Assembly (NCBI RefSeq): GCF_018127785.1
Contig: NZ_CP072390.1
Coordinates: 1,116,001 to 1,180,000, forward strand
DNA from: Prevotella scopos JCM 17725
GTDB lineage: Bacteria > Bacteroidota > Bacteroidia > Bacteroidales > Bacteroidaceae
Length of the DNA: 64,000 bases
Direction of reading: 5' to 3'
A model generated the notes under the pieces. It did not search any database and was not told where the DNA came from. It saw nothing but the letters and a program-made list of their open reading frames with translations. A program made the position numbers and the translations under genes. Shown here one piece after another: positions 1 through 8,257 of this stretch; within the stretch, counting starts at the first letter, position 1; each line of letters begins with the position of its first letter.

Positions 1-28
1 AGAAGAGGAGGAAGGTAGAAAGAATTAA
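1..28 (+). other. possible 3' end of an upstream gene
   Basis: One frame from base 2 reads a short acidic tail (EEEEGRKN) and stops with TAA at 26-28. It could be the C-terminus of the preceding gene, but two other frames also stop soon after, so the frame is not certain and no product can be named. Confidence 0.25.
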
Positions 29-84
29 ATTGTTAATTTGCTAAAAATATAGATGTATCATGCCCCAGTGTGCAATCTTTTCCT

Positions 85-92
85 TACTTTTG
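85..92 (+). promoter_or_regulatory. Bacteroidota -7 box (TACTTTTG)
   Basis: This matches TAnnTTTG, the -7 element of the Bacteroidota primary sigma factor, 20 bases before the GTG start at 113. No clear TTTG -33 element is seen, so the promoter is only moderately supported. Confidence 0.5.
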
Positions 93-112
93 CAAAAAAT
101 TAATGTAAAGAA

Positions 113-457
113 GTGAGTAAGATTACCGGACATATTTACAATTTTTTCAGTCGATTTAAGTTTCATATCGTCATTATCTTAGGCGTACTCATTGTAGGCG
201 TATTGGATGAGAACAGCTTTATGAAACGTATAGAGTATGCTTATCAGATTGAAGACCTAAAAACTGAAATCCAAAATTACGATACTCAATATAAGCATGA
301 CACACAAGTGCTTAAGGAACTAAAGACAGATCCCAAGGCTGTAGCAAGAGTGGCTCGTGAGCGCTACTTTATGAAAGCTGACAATGAAGATATCTTTGTG
401 CTGAGTGATGATGAGCATCAAACAGAAAACACTGCAAAAAATGAAACAACTGAATAA
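113..457 (+). CDS. FtsB/DivIC-family septum formation initiator
   Basis: A 114-residue bitopic membrane protein. It has a short cytoplasmic N-terminus, one membrane segment at about residues 18-32, then a coiled coil (about 38-75) and the motif RVARERYFMK, which is the usual end of the FtsB/DivIC domain. Family members bridge early and late division proteins at the septum. The start is GTG at 113, just after a -7 box; no ATG lies further upstream in frame. The acidic tail overlaps the next gene by 17 bases, so the two are probably co-translated. The family call is firm; whether it acts as FtsB or DivIC cannot be told. Confidence 0.85.
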   Translation: MSKITGHIYNFFSRFKFHIVIILGVLIVGVLDENSFMKRIEYAYQIEDLKTEIQNYDTQYKHDTQVLKELKTDPKAVARVARERYFMKADNEDIFVLSDDEHQTENTAKNETTE

Positions 458-884
458 ACTCCAATCTATCATTTACCTTTTGGGAGGAATCATAATGGTT
501 GCAGGTGCAGGTTTCTACGCCTTTTTATTGATTCAGCCTATAGCATGTTGGCTTATGCTTGTTGGTTCCATTGCATTTGCACTCATGCAGTCACGACAGC
601 GTTATTTTGGCACTTCACTTACTATTCGCCGCTTGTGCAAAATCATGTCTCTAGCAGGTTGTGGATTCATCCTTGCTGGATTCTTTATGGTGGAAGATTC
701 TTATCATTTTCTTCGTCCTCTGTTTGCAGGCTCGTTAGATAGTTATGATAGTTATGTAAACATCTTTCATCACAATTGGGTTATTCTTCTTCTCATTTCT
801 GCTATCATTGAGATGTATACAACTCATCGTATCAGCTACGAACTAAAAAAAGAAAGCGAAGTTCAAGAACCTAAAAAAAGCTAA
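441..884 (+). CDS. small multi-pass membrane protein
   Basis: An uncharacterised 147-residue protein with about four hydrophobic segments (roughly residues 9-31, 34-50, 66-85 and 111-128) and a charged Lys/Glu-rich tail. An in-frame ATG exists at 405, but the one at 441 is preferred: it gives a normal short overlap with the septation gene (17 bases) and a Lys-rich N-terminus directly before the first membrane segment. It sits in an operon-like arrangement behind the FtsB/DivIC gene, so a role at the envelope is possible, but no domain is recognised. Confidence 0.7.
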   Translation: MKQLNKLQSIIYLLGGIIMVAGAGFYAFLLIQPIACWLMLVGSIAFALMQSRQRYFGTSLTIRRLCKIMSLAGCGFILAGFFMVEDSYHFLRPLFAGSLDSYDSYVNIFHHNWVILLLISAIIEMYTTHRISYELKKESEVQEPKKS

Positions 885-982
885 AAGTTTACAGATAGTT
901 TTAATTTGAATGAAAAAGTTTCTCGGCTTCAATTATAGAATGTAATTTTGTCAGAAAAGAAATATAACCCGTTTAGTTATCT

Positions 983-1831
983 ATGAATAAGATCCTCTAT
1001 GCACTCTTAACGCTGTTAGCGTTTACTTCATGTGCCAACTCATTCAACATACAAGGAAGCTCCAACGTATCAAGTCTGGACGGAAGGAAGTTGTATTTGA
1101 AAACAGACCAATCTGACTCGCTAATTGACTTAGATTCATGTGATGTAGTTCATGGTCAGTTTGCTTTCCATGGAACAGTTGACTCTACGAAGATTGCACA
1201 GATTTTCATGGATGACATAAACCTTCAGTTCCCTGTTGTCATTGAGAAGGGAGATATCACAATGAAGTTAGACAACACACAGCAACGTGTCAGTGGAACT
1301 CCATTGAATGATAAACTAAATTATTTCTGGACGAAGTTCATTCAGCTTCGCAATCAATATGCAGAGATTGATCATGAGGAGAGTGCAGCCATCATGAATG
1401 GCCAGGATGAAGAAACGGTTAATGCTCAACTTATCAAGAAAGCTTTAGGCGTATATGACAAAGGCGATAAACTCTTTACAAAGTTCATCACAGAGAATTT
1501 CAATAACATTCTTGGTCCATGGTGTTTCCTTACTCGTATCAGTTATGAAACAACCCCTAATGCTTATCCTGTTTGGATGAATGATTATATGTATTCCAAT
1601 GCTATTAATCAGTTACCATCATGGATAGAGTATATTATGAGCAAGGCGACAGATACGTTTAAGCAAAATACTCAGATAAAAGAATTCTATAAAAACTTCC
1701 AACAAGCACAAAAGGAAATGAATGGAATGGTTGACCCAGCGGGCTTAGCTGATGCTGCAGGAACAACTCCAAATGCCGCAGTAGCTCCTCCAACTCCAGC
1801 ACAGATGGCAGGCGACTCCATTCCAAAGTAA
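983..1831 (+). CDS. DUF4369-type lipoprotein
   Basis: A 282-residue predicted lipoprotein with a short signal and lipobox (LLAFTSC, Cys at about residue 17). The following region (about 22-125) with beta-rich sequence, LDGRKLYLK and PVVIEKGDI, resembles the DUF4369 domain that precedes thioredoxin-like modules in Bacteroidota. Here no thioredoxin module follows: the C-terminal half is helical and ends in an Ala/Pro-rich tail, and there is no CxxC. It is therefore a stand-alone DUF4369 protein of unknown function, probably anchored in the envelope. Confidence 0.7.
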   Translation: MNKILYALLTLLAFTSCANSFNIQGSSNVSSLDGRKLYLKTDQSDSLIDLDSCDVVHGQFAFHGTVDSTKIAQIFMDDINLQFPVVIEKGDITMKLDNTQQRVSGTPLNDKLNYFWTKFIQLRNQYAEIDHEESAAIMNGQDEETVNAQLIKKALGVYDKGDKLFTKFITENFNNILGPWCFLTRISYETTPNAYPVWMNDYMYSNAINQLPSWIEYIMSKATDTFKQNTQIKEFYKNFQQAQKEMNGMVDPAGLADAAGTTPNAAVAPPTPAQMAGDSIPK

Positions 1832-1958
1832 AACCTTACACTTCTTCTTGTTCGGTATTCTTTGTTTAAAGAATTGCCCATCTTCTTCTGAGACTCACAT
1901 ACGCTCTTATGTATCACCTCAGAATGGAAAATAAACAACCCCCTAACAGTAAAAAAAC

Positions 1959-3308
1959 ATGAGGAAACTCATTCAAGGCGGAACAATCGTCAACGAAGGG
2001 CGAAGCTTTATTGGTTCGCTCATTATAGAGGATGATTGTATCAAAGAGATTATAAAGAATAACGAAACTCCCCGTGGTATATTTGACGAAGTCGTCAATG
2101 CCACGGGGTGCTTTGTTTTACCAGGTGTCATTGACGACCATGTTCACTTTCGCGAGCCAGGACTAACAGAGAAGGCTGACATTGATAGTGAGAGCCGTGC
2201 AGCTGCCTATGGTGGTGTCACCTCTTACTTTGAAATGCCAAACACTAATCCACAAACGACGACATTAGAGGCTTTACATGATAAATGGCAACGTGCCAAA
2301 CACTCAAGCCATGTGAATTATAGCTTCTTTATCGGTGCTACCAACACAAACTATAAACTATTCCCGCAGTTGGATACCCACTCTATTCCTGGTATAAAAC
2401 TCTTTATGGGAGCCTCAACAGGGAATATGCTTGTTGATCGACGAGAAGCATTAGAAATGACTTTCCGTACTGCTGCAGAATTGAATCTACCAGTGATGAC
2501 ACACTGTGAGGATTCTGGTATTATCAACGAGAATATGAAAGTTGCCAAAGAACAGTTTGGCGACGACCCAGATATTACACATCATTGGGAGATACGTAGT
2601 AATGAAGCTTGCTGGGCATCTTCGTCATTGGCTGTGGAGTTAGCCAGAAAATATAAGACACACCTTCATATAGCTCATATCTCTACTGCCAAGGAACTCT
2701 CTTTAGCTAATCAGTCTGAAGACGAAGGAAGGATTACCTTAGAAGCTGTCATTGCACACATTGCCTTCTCAAATGAGGATTACCTTACGAAGAAAGCACT
2801 CATAAAGTGTAACCCTTCTGTCAAAACGATTGCTGACAGAACAGCTATTCGGCAAGCACTAACCGACGGGCGAATCACAATAATAGGTACCGACCATGCT
2901 CCTCACCTGTTGGCACAGAAGCAAGGTGGATGCGCTAAGGCAGCATCAGGTATGCCGATGATTCAGTTCTCACTTGTTACGATGCTCGAGTTAGTTGATG
3001 AAGGTATTCTGACAATAGAACGGCTGGTCGAACTCATGTCACACGCACCCGCTCGTCTCTTCCACATTGACCAACGAGGCTTCTTACGTGAAGGATATAA
3101 AGCAGATATCACTATCGTCTCACCTCAACAACCTTGGACTGTAAACGAAGATTGTATTCAGAGTAAATGTAAGTGGAGCCCTATGATGGGACATACCTAT
3201 CAATGGCGTGTATTACACACCTTCTGTAATGGTCACCACCTACTAAACAATGGGAAGTTTGACGACACAATACGTGGTGAAAGGATAACTTTCAGAAATG
3301 AAAAATAA
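1959..3308 (+). CDS. pyrC: dihydroorotase
   Basis: A 449-residue amidohydrolase that closes carbamoyl-aspartate to dihydroorotate in pyrimidine synthesis. It shows the metal-binding HxH at residues 61-63 in a GVIDDHVHFREPG context, the FEMPNT motif near 90, a lysine in IKLFMGAST near 148 that fits the carboxylated bridging lysine, and GTDHAPH near residue 310 with the catalytic Asp. Length fits class I dihydroorotases. It is followed after 6 bases by the methionine synthase activation-domain gene. An allantoinase is the closest alternative; the HVHFREPG and MPNT pattern favours dihydroorotase. Confidence 0.92.
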   Translation: MRKLIQGGTIVNEGRSFIGSLIIEDDCIKEIIKNNETPRGIFDEVVNATGCFVLPGVIDDHVHFREPGLTEKADIDSESRAAAYGGVTSYFEMPNTNPQTTTLEALHDKWQRAKHSSHVNYSFFIGATNTNYKLFPQLDTHSIPGIKLFMGASTGNMLVDRREALEMTFRTAAELNLPVMTHCEDSGIINENMKVAKEQFGDDPDITHHWEIRSNEACWASSSLAVELARKYKTHLHIAHISTAKELSLANQSEDEGRITLEAVIAHIAFSNEDYLTKKALIKCNPSVKTIADRTAIRQALTDGRITIIGTDHAPHLLAQKQGGCAKAASGMPMIQFSLVTMLELVDEGILTIERLVELMSHAPARLFHIDQRGFLREGYKADITIVSPQQPWTVNEDCIQSKCKWSPMMGHTYQWRVLHTFCNGHHLLNNGKFDDTIRGERITFRNEK

Positions 3309-3314
3309 GTCATA

Positions 3315-4154
3315 ATGAACGAAAACAAAGTAGATAACAAAAGTAAAATAGTAACATACAATATCAGCGACGTCTCTCCTTACATTAACTGGGCATTCTT
3401 CTTCTATGCGTGGTCAATGAATGGTAAGGCAAAAGATGCACAACTAGAGTTACGCAATGAAGCTGAACAGATGTTGGCTGGTATGGAAGGGAAATACCAC
3501 ACACGTGCTGTCTTTGCCCTATGCGAAGCCAATAGTGAAGGCGATGACATCATCGTCAATGGCATGCGTGTCCCAATGTTACGTCAGCAGAAAGTTATTC
3601 CGGGCAAACCTAACCTCTGCCTAGCTGATTTCATACGCCCTGCTTCTTCGGGTATCAAGGATGCAATAGGTCTCTTTGCCACTTCTGTTGATGCTAACTT
3701 TACCGAGAATAATGAGGAAGATCCCTACCAACGTATGCTCTCCCAAACCATAGCTGACCGATTAGCTGAGGCAACAGCAGAGAAGTTCCACAAAGATGTT
3801 CGTAAAAAACTTTGGGGGTATGCGCCAGATGAGCACCTCACCTTAATGGAGATTTTTGCAGAGAAATACCAAGGCATACGACCTGCTGTAGGCTATCCTT
3901 CTATCCCTGATACAAGTGTAAACTTCCTTTTATATGATTTATTAGATATGAAGGGAATTGGCATTAAACTTACAGAAAGTGGAATGATGGTACCACACGC
4001 AAGTGTCTCAGGCTTTATGTTTGCGCATCCACAAAGCCGTTACTTCGATTTAGGCAAGATTGATAACGAACAACTAGAAGATTACGCTCACCGGCGCAAG
4101 CAGCCTGTTGAGACTTTAAAGAAGTATCTTGCTTCTTCTCTTTTAAAGAAATGA
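3315..4154 (+). CDS. stand-alone methionine synthase activation-domain protein
   Basis: A 279-residue protein corresponding to the C-terminal reactivation domain of cobalamin-dependent methionine synthase. The S-adenosylmethionine-binding signature RPAVGYPSIPD is at residues 189-199, and the end carries the SGFMFAHPQSRYFDLGKI block typical of that domain. It lacks the homocysteine, folate and cobalamin-binding modules. In MetH this domain re-methylates oxidised cob(II)alamin using AdoMet. No metH is in this window, so it may serve a separately encoded MetH or another B12 enzyme. It begins 6 bases after pyrC and overlaps the next gene by 4 bases (ATGA). Confidence 0.85.
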   Translation: MNENKVDNKSKIVTYNISDVSPYINWAFFFYAWSMNGKAKDAQLELRNEAEQMLAGMEGKYHTRAVFALCEANSEGDDIIVNGMRVPMLRQQKVIPGKPNLCLADFIRPASSGIKDAIGLFATSVDANFTENNEEDPYQRMLSQTIADRLAEATAEKFHKDVRKKLWGYAPDEHLTLMEIFAEKYQGIRPAVGYPSIPDTSVNFLLYDLLDMKGIGIKLTESGMMVPHASVSGFMFAHPQSRYFDLGKIDNEQLEDYAHRRKQPVETLKKYLASSLLKK

Positions 4155-5323
4155 TAGCCAGAATCGTCATATATCTTATATTAACAATAGTGCTGTCCGA
4201 CCTCTACATCGACATCCACTATTTCCGTAAGCGTTACCAAATAGCATGGTGGAAACGCCTGCTTTGGTGGCTTCCTACCATAGTTATGGTTGTTTACACC
4301 TGCGCTATGGCATCCATTCGCAACTTTGCACCTGACAACCTCACCTGGCTGAACACTTATCTATTTCTTCTTGGAATGTTCGTCGGCCCTAAAGCAATCT
4401 TCGCTCTCACCTCATTCATAGGTACGATAGTACACAAATACATCATTTGCACTAATCGGAACTGGGGACATTATATAGGAATTCTCTTGGGTTGCTTTGC
4501 CTTTGGGACATTTGTTTATGGTCTTACATCTGGTGTCTCTAACATAAGAGTAAAGCACATTGACCTCTATTTCAAGGATTTACCAAAGTCTTTCGATGGT
4601 TATCGAATTGTACACGTATCTGATTTACACCTAGGAACCTTCAATGGATGGCGCAGTAAGATTTTGAAAGCAGAGATGGATAGTATTGAAAAGCAGAAAC
4701 CTAACCTCATCTGCTTTACGGGTGATTTACAGAATATACGCCCAGAGGAGGTAGAGAAAATGTCACACGTCATTCGCCAACCGATGAAAGGAACGATCTC
4801 CGTTTTAGGAAATCATGATTATACGGAATATATCAAGGGCAATGCGAAGGAGAAAGCTGCACAAGAAGCTCGTTTGATAGTAGCTGAAGAGAAAGTCTTA
4901 GGATGGACCCTCCTACGTAATCAGAACACTCGCATCACATCACCTACAAAGGAGTCTATTTATATATGTGGGACAGAGAATGATGGTAAACCACCTTTCC
5001 CAAACTATTCTGACTACAGAAAGGCAACCAGCGGTATTGCGCCTAATGCATTTGTGATTATGCTACAGCATGATCCCTCAGCGTGGGAACGCTCAATACT
5101 CCCAAAGACTACGGCACAACTGACACTCAGTGGACATACACATGGCGGACAGATGCAACTTTTCGGATGGCGTCCAACAAGTTTAAGACAGAAAGAAGAC
5201 TATGGACTTTATGAACAAAACAGACGTTATCTTTATGTCACAGCAGGATTAGGAGGCCTTGTACCCTTCCGTCTCAACATGCCGAATGAAATAACGGTGG
5301 TAACACTACATACAAAGAAATAG
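4151..5323 (+). CDS. membrane-anchored metallophosphoesterase
   Basis: A 390-residue protein with about four N-terminal membrane segments (residues 1-125) and a calcineurin-like phosphoesterase domain. The metal motifs are in order: VSDLHLG (about 156-162), TGDLQN (about 190), GNHDY (about 221), a histidine in LQHDPS and SGHTHGGQ (about 327). This is the YaeI/YkuE-like layout, whose members act on phospholipid or UDP-sugar phosphoesters; the actual substrate is not known. The start overlaps the preceding stop by 4 bases, indicating translational coupling, and an acyltransferase gene follows after 18 bases, which fits a lipid role. Confidence 0.88.
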   Translation: MIARIVIYLILTIVLSDLYIDIHYFRKRYQIAWWKRLLWWLPTIVMVVYTCAMASIRNFAPDNLTWLNTYLFLLGMFVGPKAIFALTSFIGTIVHKYIICTNRNWGHYIGILLGCFAFGTFVYGLTSGVSNIRVKHIDLYFKDLPKSFDGYRIVHVSDLHLGTFNGWRSKILKAEMDSIEKQKPNLICFTGDLQNIRPEEVEKMSHVIRQPMKGTISVLGNHDYTEYIKGNAKEKAAQEARLIVAEEKVLGWTLLRNQNTRITSPTKESIYICGTENDGKPPFPNYSDYRKATSGIAPNAFVIMLQHDPSAWERSILPKTTAQLTLSGHTHGGQMQLFGWRPTSLRQKEDYGLYEQNRRYLYVTAGLGGLVPFRLNMPNEITVVTLHTKK

Positions 5324-5341
5324 TATAAAAAGAATACATCT

Positions 5342-6154
5342 ATGAGCAATCCTACATCTCAGAAGAAAGAACAACATTCATTTGTAATGCAGATAATCAA
5401 TGGTCTGTATAAGCTTTATACACTCTTCATCTTCTTACCTCTCTTTATCATTGCCTCAGTACTTACTGCTTTAACAACAACTGTAGGTAGTCAATTGGGG
5501 AATGGACATTTCTGGGGTTATTATCCTGGTAAATGGTGGTCATGGTTCACTATCCGAATGCTCTTCCTCCCTGTAAAGATTGAAGGACGCGAGAACATTG
5601 ACCCAAAGCAGAGTTATGTCTTTGTCAGCAACCACCAAGGGGCTTTTGACATCTTCCTTATATACGGCTTCCTCGGTCGTAACTTCAAATGGATGATGAA
5701 AAAAGCTATTCGTAAGATTCCATTGGTGGGACTGGCTTGTGAGAAAGCCCACCACATCTTTGTGGATAAGAGTGGCGCAAGCAAAATCAAAAAGACTTAC
5801 GACACAGCACGTGAGACCCTTAGTGGCGGAATGTCGGTTGTCGTTTTTCCTGAAGGTGCACGTAGCTTTACAGGGCACATGGGCAAGTTCCGTCGTGGCG
5901 CCTTCATGCTTGCAGACGAGCTTCAGTTACCTGTTTGTCCACTTACCATCAATGGCTCCTTCGACGTGATGCCTCGCACTAAAGACTGGCATTTCCCTCA
6001 CTGGCACCCACTCTGTCTGACCATTCACAAGCCTATCTTCCCTAAAGGAAAAGGCACAGAATTTGAAAAGGCAGCCATGAATGAAGCTTACGACTCTGTT
6101 ATGGCTGGTCTCACGCCCGAATATCAAGGCTACGTAGAGAATCCAGACCAATAA
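5342..6154 (+). CDS. plsC: 1-acyl-sn-glycerol-3-phosphate acyltransferase
   Basis: A 270-residue membrane-bound acyltransferase. An N-terminal hydrophobic segment (about 22-46) is followed by the catalytic NHQGAFD (HX4D, H98 and D103) and the substrate-binding FPEGARS block near residue 170. These are the hallmark motifs of PlsC enzymes, which acylate lysophosphatidic acid to phosphatidic acid. It is the last gene of a likely pyrC-to-plsC operon. Other lyso-lipid acyltransferases (for example for ornithine lipids) share the motifs, so the acceptor is inferred. Confidence 0.88.
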   Translation: MSNPTSQKKEQHSFVMQIINGLYKLYTLFIFLPLFIIASVLTALTTTVGSQLGNGHFWGYYPGKWWSWFTIRMLFLPVKIEGRENIDPKQSYVFVSNHQGAFDIFLIYGFLGRNFKWMMKKAIRKIPLVGLACEKAHHIFVDKSGASKIKKTYDTARETLSGGMSVVVFPEGARSFTGHMGKFRRGAFMLADELQLPVCPLTINGSFDVMPRTKDWHFPHWHPLCLTIHKPIFPKGKGTEFEKAAMNEAYDSVMAGLTPEYQGYVENPDQ

Positions 6155-6191
6155 AAACAGACAAAAACTTGTCAGTATCATATTTTTATAC

Positions 6192-6199
6192 TACATTTG
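6192..6199 (+). promoter_or_regulatory. -7 box (TACATTTG) of the toxin-antitoxin pair
   Basis: This TAnnTTTG match lies 24 bases before the ATG at 6224. It makes 6224 the likely translation start, because the alternative in-frame start at 6197 would fall inside the promoter. Confidence 0.5.
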
Positions 6200-6223
6200 T
6201 CCTATCAGTATAAAAGAATCATT

Positions 6224-6439
6224 ATGAGTAAACAAACGATTGATACATATAAACTGACGGGCGTTGAAGAGCCTTCTGACGAGGTCCTTTCACAACTTAT
6301 GCGTGAGGCTGCTGCAATAGCTAAGGAAAGAAACGAGAAAGCTCACCAACAACTATTCTCTCAACTTCGTAAAGAAGCTGCCAAAAGATTAAAGGAATGG
6401 AATAATAAAAATATTTCCAACCCAATAACTTCTCTATGA
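6224..6439 (+). CDS. putative antitoxin partner of the zeta-type kinase
   Basis: A 71-residue, highly charged, helical protein with the segment EAAAIAKERNEKAHQQLF and a Lys-rich end. The start at 6224 follows a -7 box at 6192. Its stop overlaps the start of the zeta-like kinase by 4 bases (ATGA), the usual order of antitoxin then toxin. No known antitoxin domain is recognised by eye, so the assignment rests on size, charge and position. Confidence 0.6.
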   Translation: MSKQTIDTYKLTGVEEPSDEVLSQLMREAAAIAKERNEKAHQQLFSQLRKEAAKRLKEWNNKNISNPITSL

Positions 6440-7047
6440 TAAATGAAAATCATCGCCCAGTTCTTATAGTTATTGCTGGACCTAATGGGTCTGGTAAGAC
6501 GACTATTACCTCTCGAATTCTACATCATGAATGGATGGAGAATGCTATATACATTAATCCTGATATTATAGCACAAGAGAAATTTGGCGACTGGAACTCT
6601 CATGAGGCTATTATGAAGGCTGTTGATTATTCTGAGCGCTTAAGAGAAGAGTGTTTAGAGAAGAAACAAAGTATTATATTTGAAACTGTTTTATCAGTTG
6701 AGTCTAAGATAGATTACATAAAACGAGCAAAAGACGCAGGTTTTTTTATACGCTTATTCTTTGTTTCAACATCTTCTCCTACAATTAATGCTTCAAGAAT
6801 AGCTAAACGAGTTTTGGAGGGTGGACACGATGTTCCCATTACCAAAATTATATCACGATACAATCGCTCAATTATAAACTGTGCTATTGCATCAAAAATT
6901 GCAGATAGGGCATACGTTTACGACAATTCTATCACTAACGAGGATGCTAAATTACTTTTCCGTATGTCTGAAGGAGAGGTAATAAAGCAATACACAAGCG
7001 AGATACCCGAATGGGCAGAAACAATTTACTATCAAGGAAACATTTAA
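6436..7047 (+). CDS. zeta-toxin-like P-loop kinase
   Basis: A 203-residue small P-loop kinase. Walker A is AGPNGSGKTT (residues 14-23), followed by YINPDIIAQEKFG, which matches the NxDxxA/R block of zeta toxins and relatives, then FETVLS and a helical region RVLEGGHDVP with basic residues suited to phosphate binding. Zeta toxins phosphorylate UDP-N-acetylglucosamine and block cell-wall synthesis; chromosomal relatives may have other substrates. The ATGA overlap with a small charged upstream gene supports a toxin-antitoxin pair. Toxic activity is an inference. Confidence 0.75.
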   Translation: MINENHRPVLIVIAGPNGSGKTTITSRILHHEWMENAIYINPDIIAQEKFGDWNSHEAIMKAVDYSERLREECLEKKQSIIFETVLSVESKIDYIKRAKDAGFFIRLFFVSTSSPTINASRIAKRVLEGGHDVPITKIISRYNRSIINCAIASKIADRAYVYDNSITNEDAKLLFRMSEGEVIKQYTSEIPEWAETIYYQGNI

Positions 7048-7068
7048 TTATTGAAACCGCCTGATATT

Positions 7069-7100
7069 TTTGTTACTTTCAGGTAAATATACTACTTTTG
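7069..7100 (+). promoter_or_regulatory. complete Bacteroidota promoter (TTTG, 20 bp, TACTTTTG)
   Basis: A -33 TTTG at 7069-7072 and a -7 TACTTTTG at 7093-7100 are separated by exactly 20 bases. The glycosyltransferase ATG lies 17 bases downstream, giving a very short leader. Confidence 0.75.
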
Positions 7101-7116
7101 CAAAAAACAAAAATCT

Positions 7117-7863
7117 ATGACAAGCGATAGCATTGTAATTATACCGACATACAACGAAAAGGAGAATATTGAGAAGATTATCCGAGCGGTATTTCTGTTG
7201 GAGAAGTTTTTTCATATTCTAATCATTGATGATGGCAGCCCTGATGGTACAGCTCAAATCGTACATAATCTGATAAAGACAGAGTTCTCTGATCGTCTCT
7301 TTATCATTGAGCGTTCAGGAAAACTAGGTTTAGGTACAGCCTATATCACAGGCTTCAAATGGGCATTGGAGCATGACTACGACTACATCTTTGAGATGGA
7401 TGCCGACTTCAGTCATGACCCTAATGACCTCCCTCGTCTCTATGCTGCAACCCACGACGAGGGTTACGACGTTGCAGTTGGTTCACGTTATGTTAGTGGC
7501 GTAAACGTTGTTAATTGGCCTATTGGACGTGTATTGATGAGCTATTTTGCGAGTAAATATGTACGTATCGTAACAGGTTTCCACGTGCATGATACTACTG
7601 CGGGCTTCGTTTGTTATCGTCGTCGTGTTCTTGAAACAATCCCACTAGATCAGATTCGCTTCAAAGGCTACGCCTTCCAAATAGAAATGAAGTACACTGC
7701 CTACAAGATAGGTTTTAAGATTAAAGAAGTCCCGGTCATCTTTGTCAATCGCCGTGAAGGAACCAGTAAGATGAGTGGTGGTATCTTTTCAGAAGCATTC
7801 TTCGGTGTCATCCGACTCCGTATGGATGGTTGGTTCAGAAAGTATCCTAAGATAAAGAACTAA
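7117..7863 (+). CDS. polyprenol-phosphate mannosyltransferase-like GT2 glycosyltransferase
   Basis: A 248-residue family 2 glycosyltransferase of the dolichol-phosphate-mannose synthase type, which moves mannose (or another hexose) from a nucleotide sugar to a polyprenyl phosphate on the inner membrane face. It has IPTYNEKENI at the N-terminus, DDGSPDGT (38-45), EMDADFSHDP around residue 95, and the TTAGFVCYRR and RREGTSKMSGG blocks of this subfamily. No C-terminal membrane domain is present. It has its own promoter and a strong hairpin terminator after it. Confidence 0.88.
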   Translation: MTSDSIVIIPTYNEKENIEKIIRAVFLLEKFFHILIIDDGSPDGTAQIVHNLIKTEFSDRLFIIERSGKLGLGTAYITGFKWALEHDYDYIFEMDADFSHDPNDLPRLYAATHDEGYDVAVGSRYVSGVNVVNWPIGRVLMSYFASKYVRIVTGFHVHDTTAGFVCYRRRVLETIPLDQIRFKGYAFQIEMKYTAYKIGFKIKEVPVIFVNRREGTSKMSGGIFSEAFFGVIRLRMDGWFRKYPKIKN

Positions 7864-7880
7864 GATTTATACCAAATAAC

Positions 7881-7918
7881 AGTAACAGCCATGACCTACT
7901 AAGGTCATGGCTGTTACT
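7881..7918. terminator. 17-bp stem hairpin after the glycosyltransferase
   Basis: A perfect 17-bp inverted repeat (7881-7897 with 7902-7918, 4-base loop) follows the stop by 17 bases. It starts with AGTAACA and ends with TGTTACT, the same heptamer that repeats around the GxxExxY gene at 53.9-54.6 kb. It probably works as a terminator in both directions. Confidence 0.7.
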
Positions 7919-8023
7919 ATTTACACAAGTGACTTTGTCTTTAAACAGGTTGGAAACTATGGTAGTACAAATCAATTGTATAGAAACATTAGAAAGTAAA
8001 TACGGGAGGTTCAAGTTTAATTT

Positions 8024-8031
8024 ACTTTTTA
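8024..8031. repeat. left target-site duplication of the IS256 element
   Basis: ACTTTTTA here and at 9556-9563 flank the element exactly. Eight bases is the usual duplication length for the IS256 family. Confidence 0.85.
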
Positions 8032-8121
8032 GGGTACGTCATCAGAACTGTGTCATTGGCTTCATTTCTTTAGGAGCATGAGGAATGCTGATGGGCAAAC
8101 CGGAGCAGTCTTTCTCTTGGT

Positions 8122-8157
8122 AAAATCAGGCTGGGCTCGATGCCCAGCCTGATTTTT
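8122..8157 (-). terminator. strong GC-rich hairpin inside the IS256 element
   Basis: A 15-bp perfect stem (8122-8136 with 8142-8156, 5-base loop) is flanked by A and T runs, so it can stop transcription in both directions. It lies downstream of the transposase and directly after a nine-codon ORF (8156-8185). Confidence 0.8.
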
Positions 8158-8208
8158 AATTTGCTGGTGGTATAAACCATCGCATCTTCTCTTGGTGTTG
8201 CAAAGATA
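8156..8208 (-). other. possible small transcript with nine-codon ORF inside the IS
   Basis: On the minus strand a TATCTTTG box (8201-8208) is followed by an ATG at 8185 that encodes MRWFIPPAN and stops at 8156, on the edge of the hairpin terminator. No TTTG -33 box is visible. This resembles a leader-peptide/attenuator unit or a small RNA, but no gene follows before the IS end. Confidence 0.35.
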
Positions 8209-8257
8209 CGACAGTATTTTTGAACTGCCTAATTTCCGGATGCCTAACTTCATGAAC

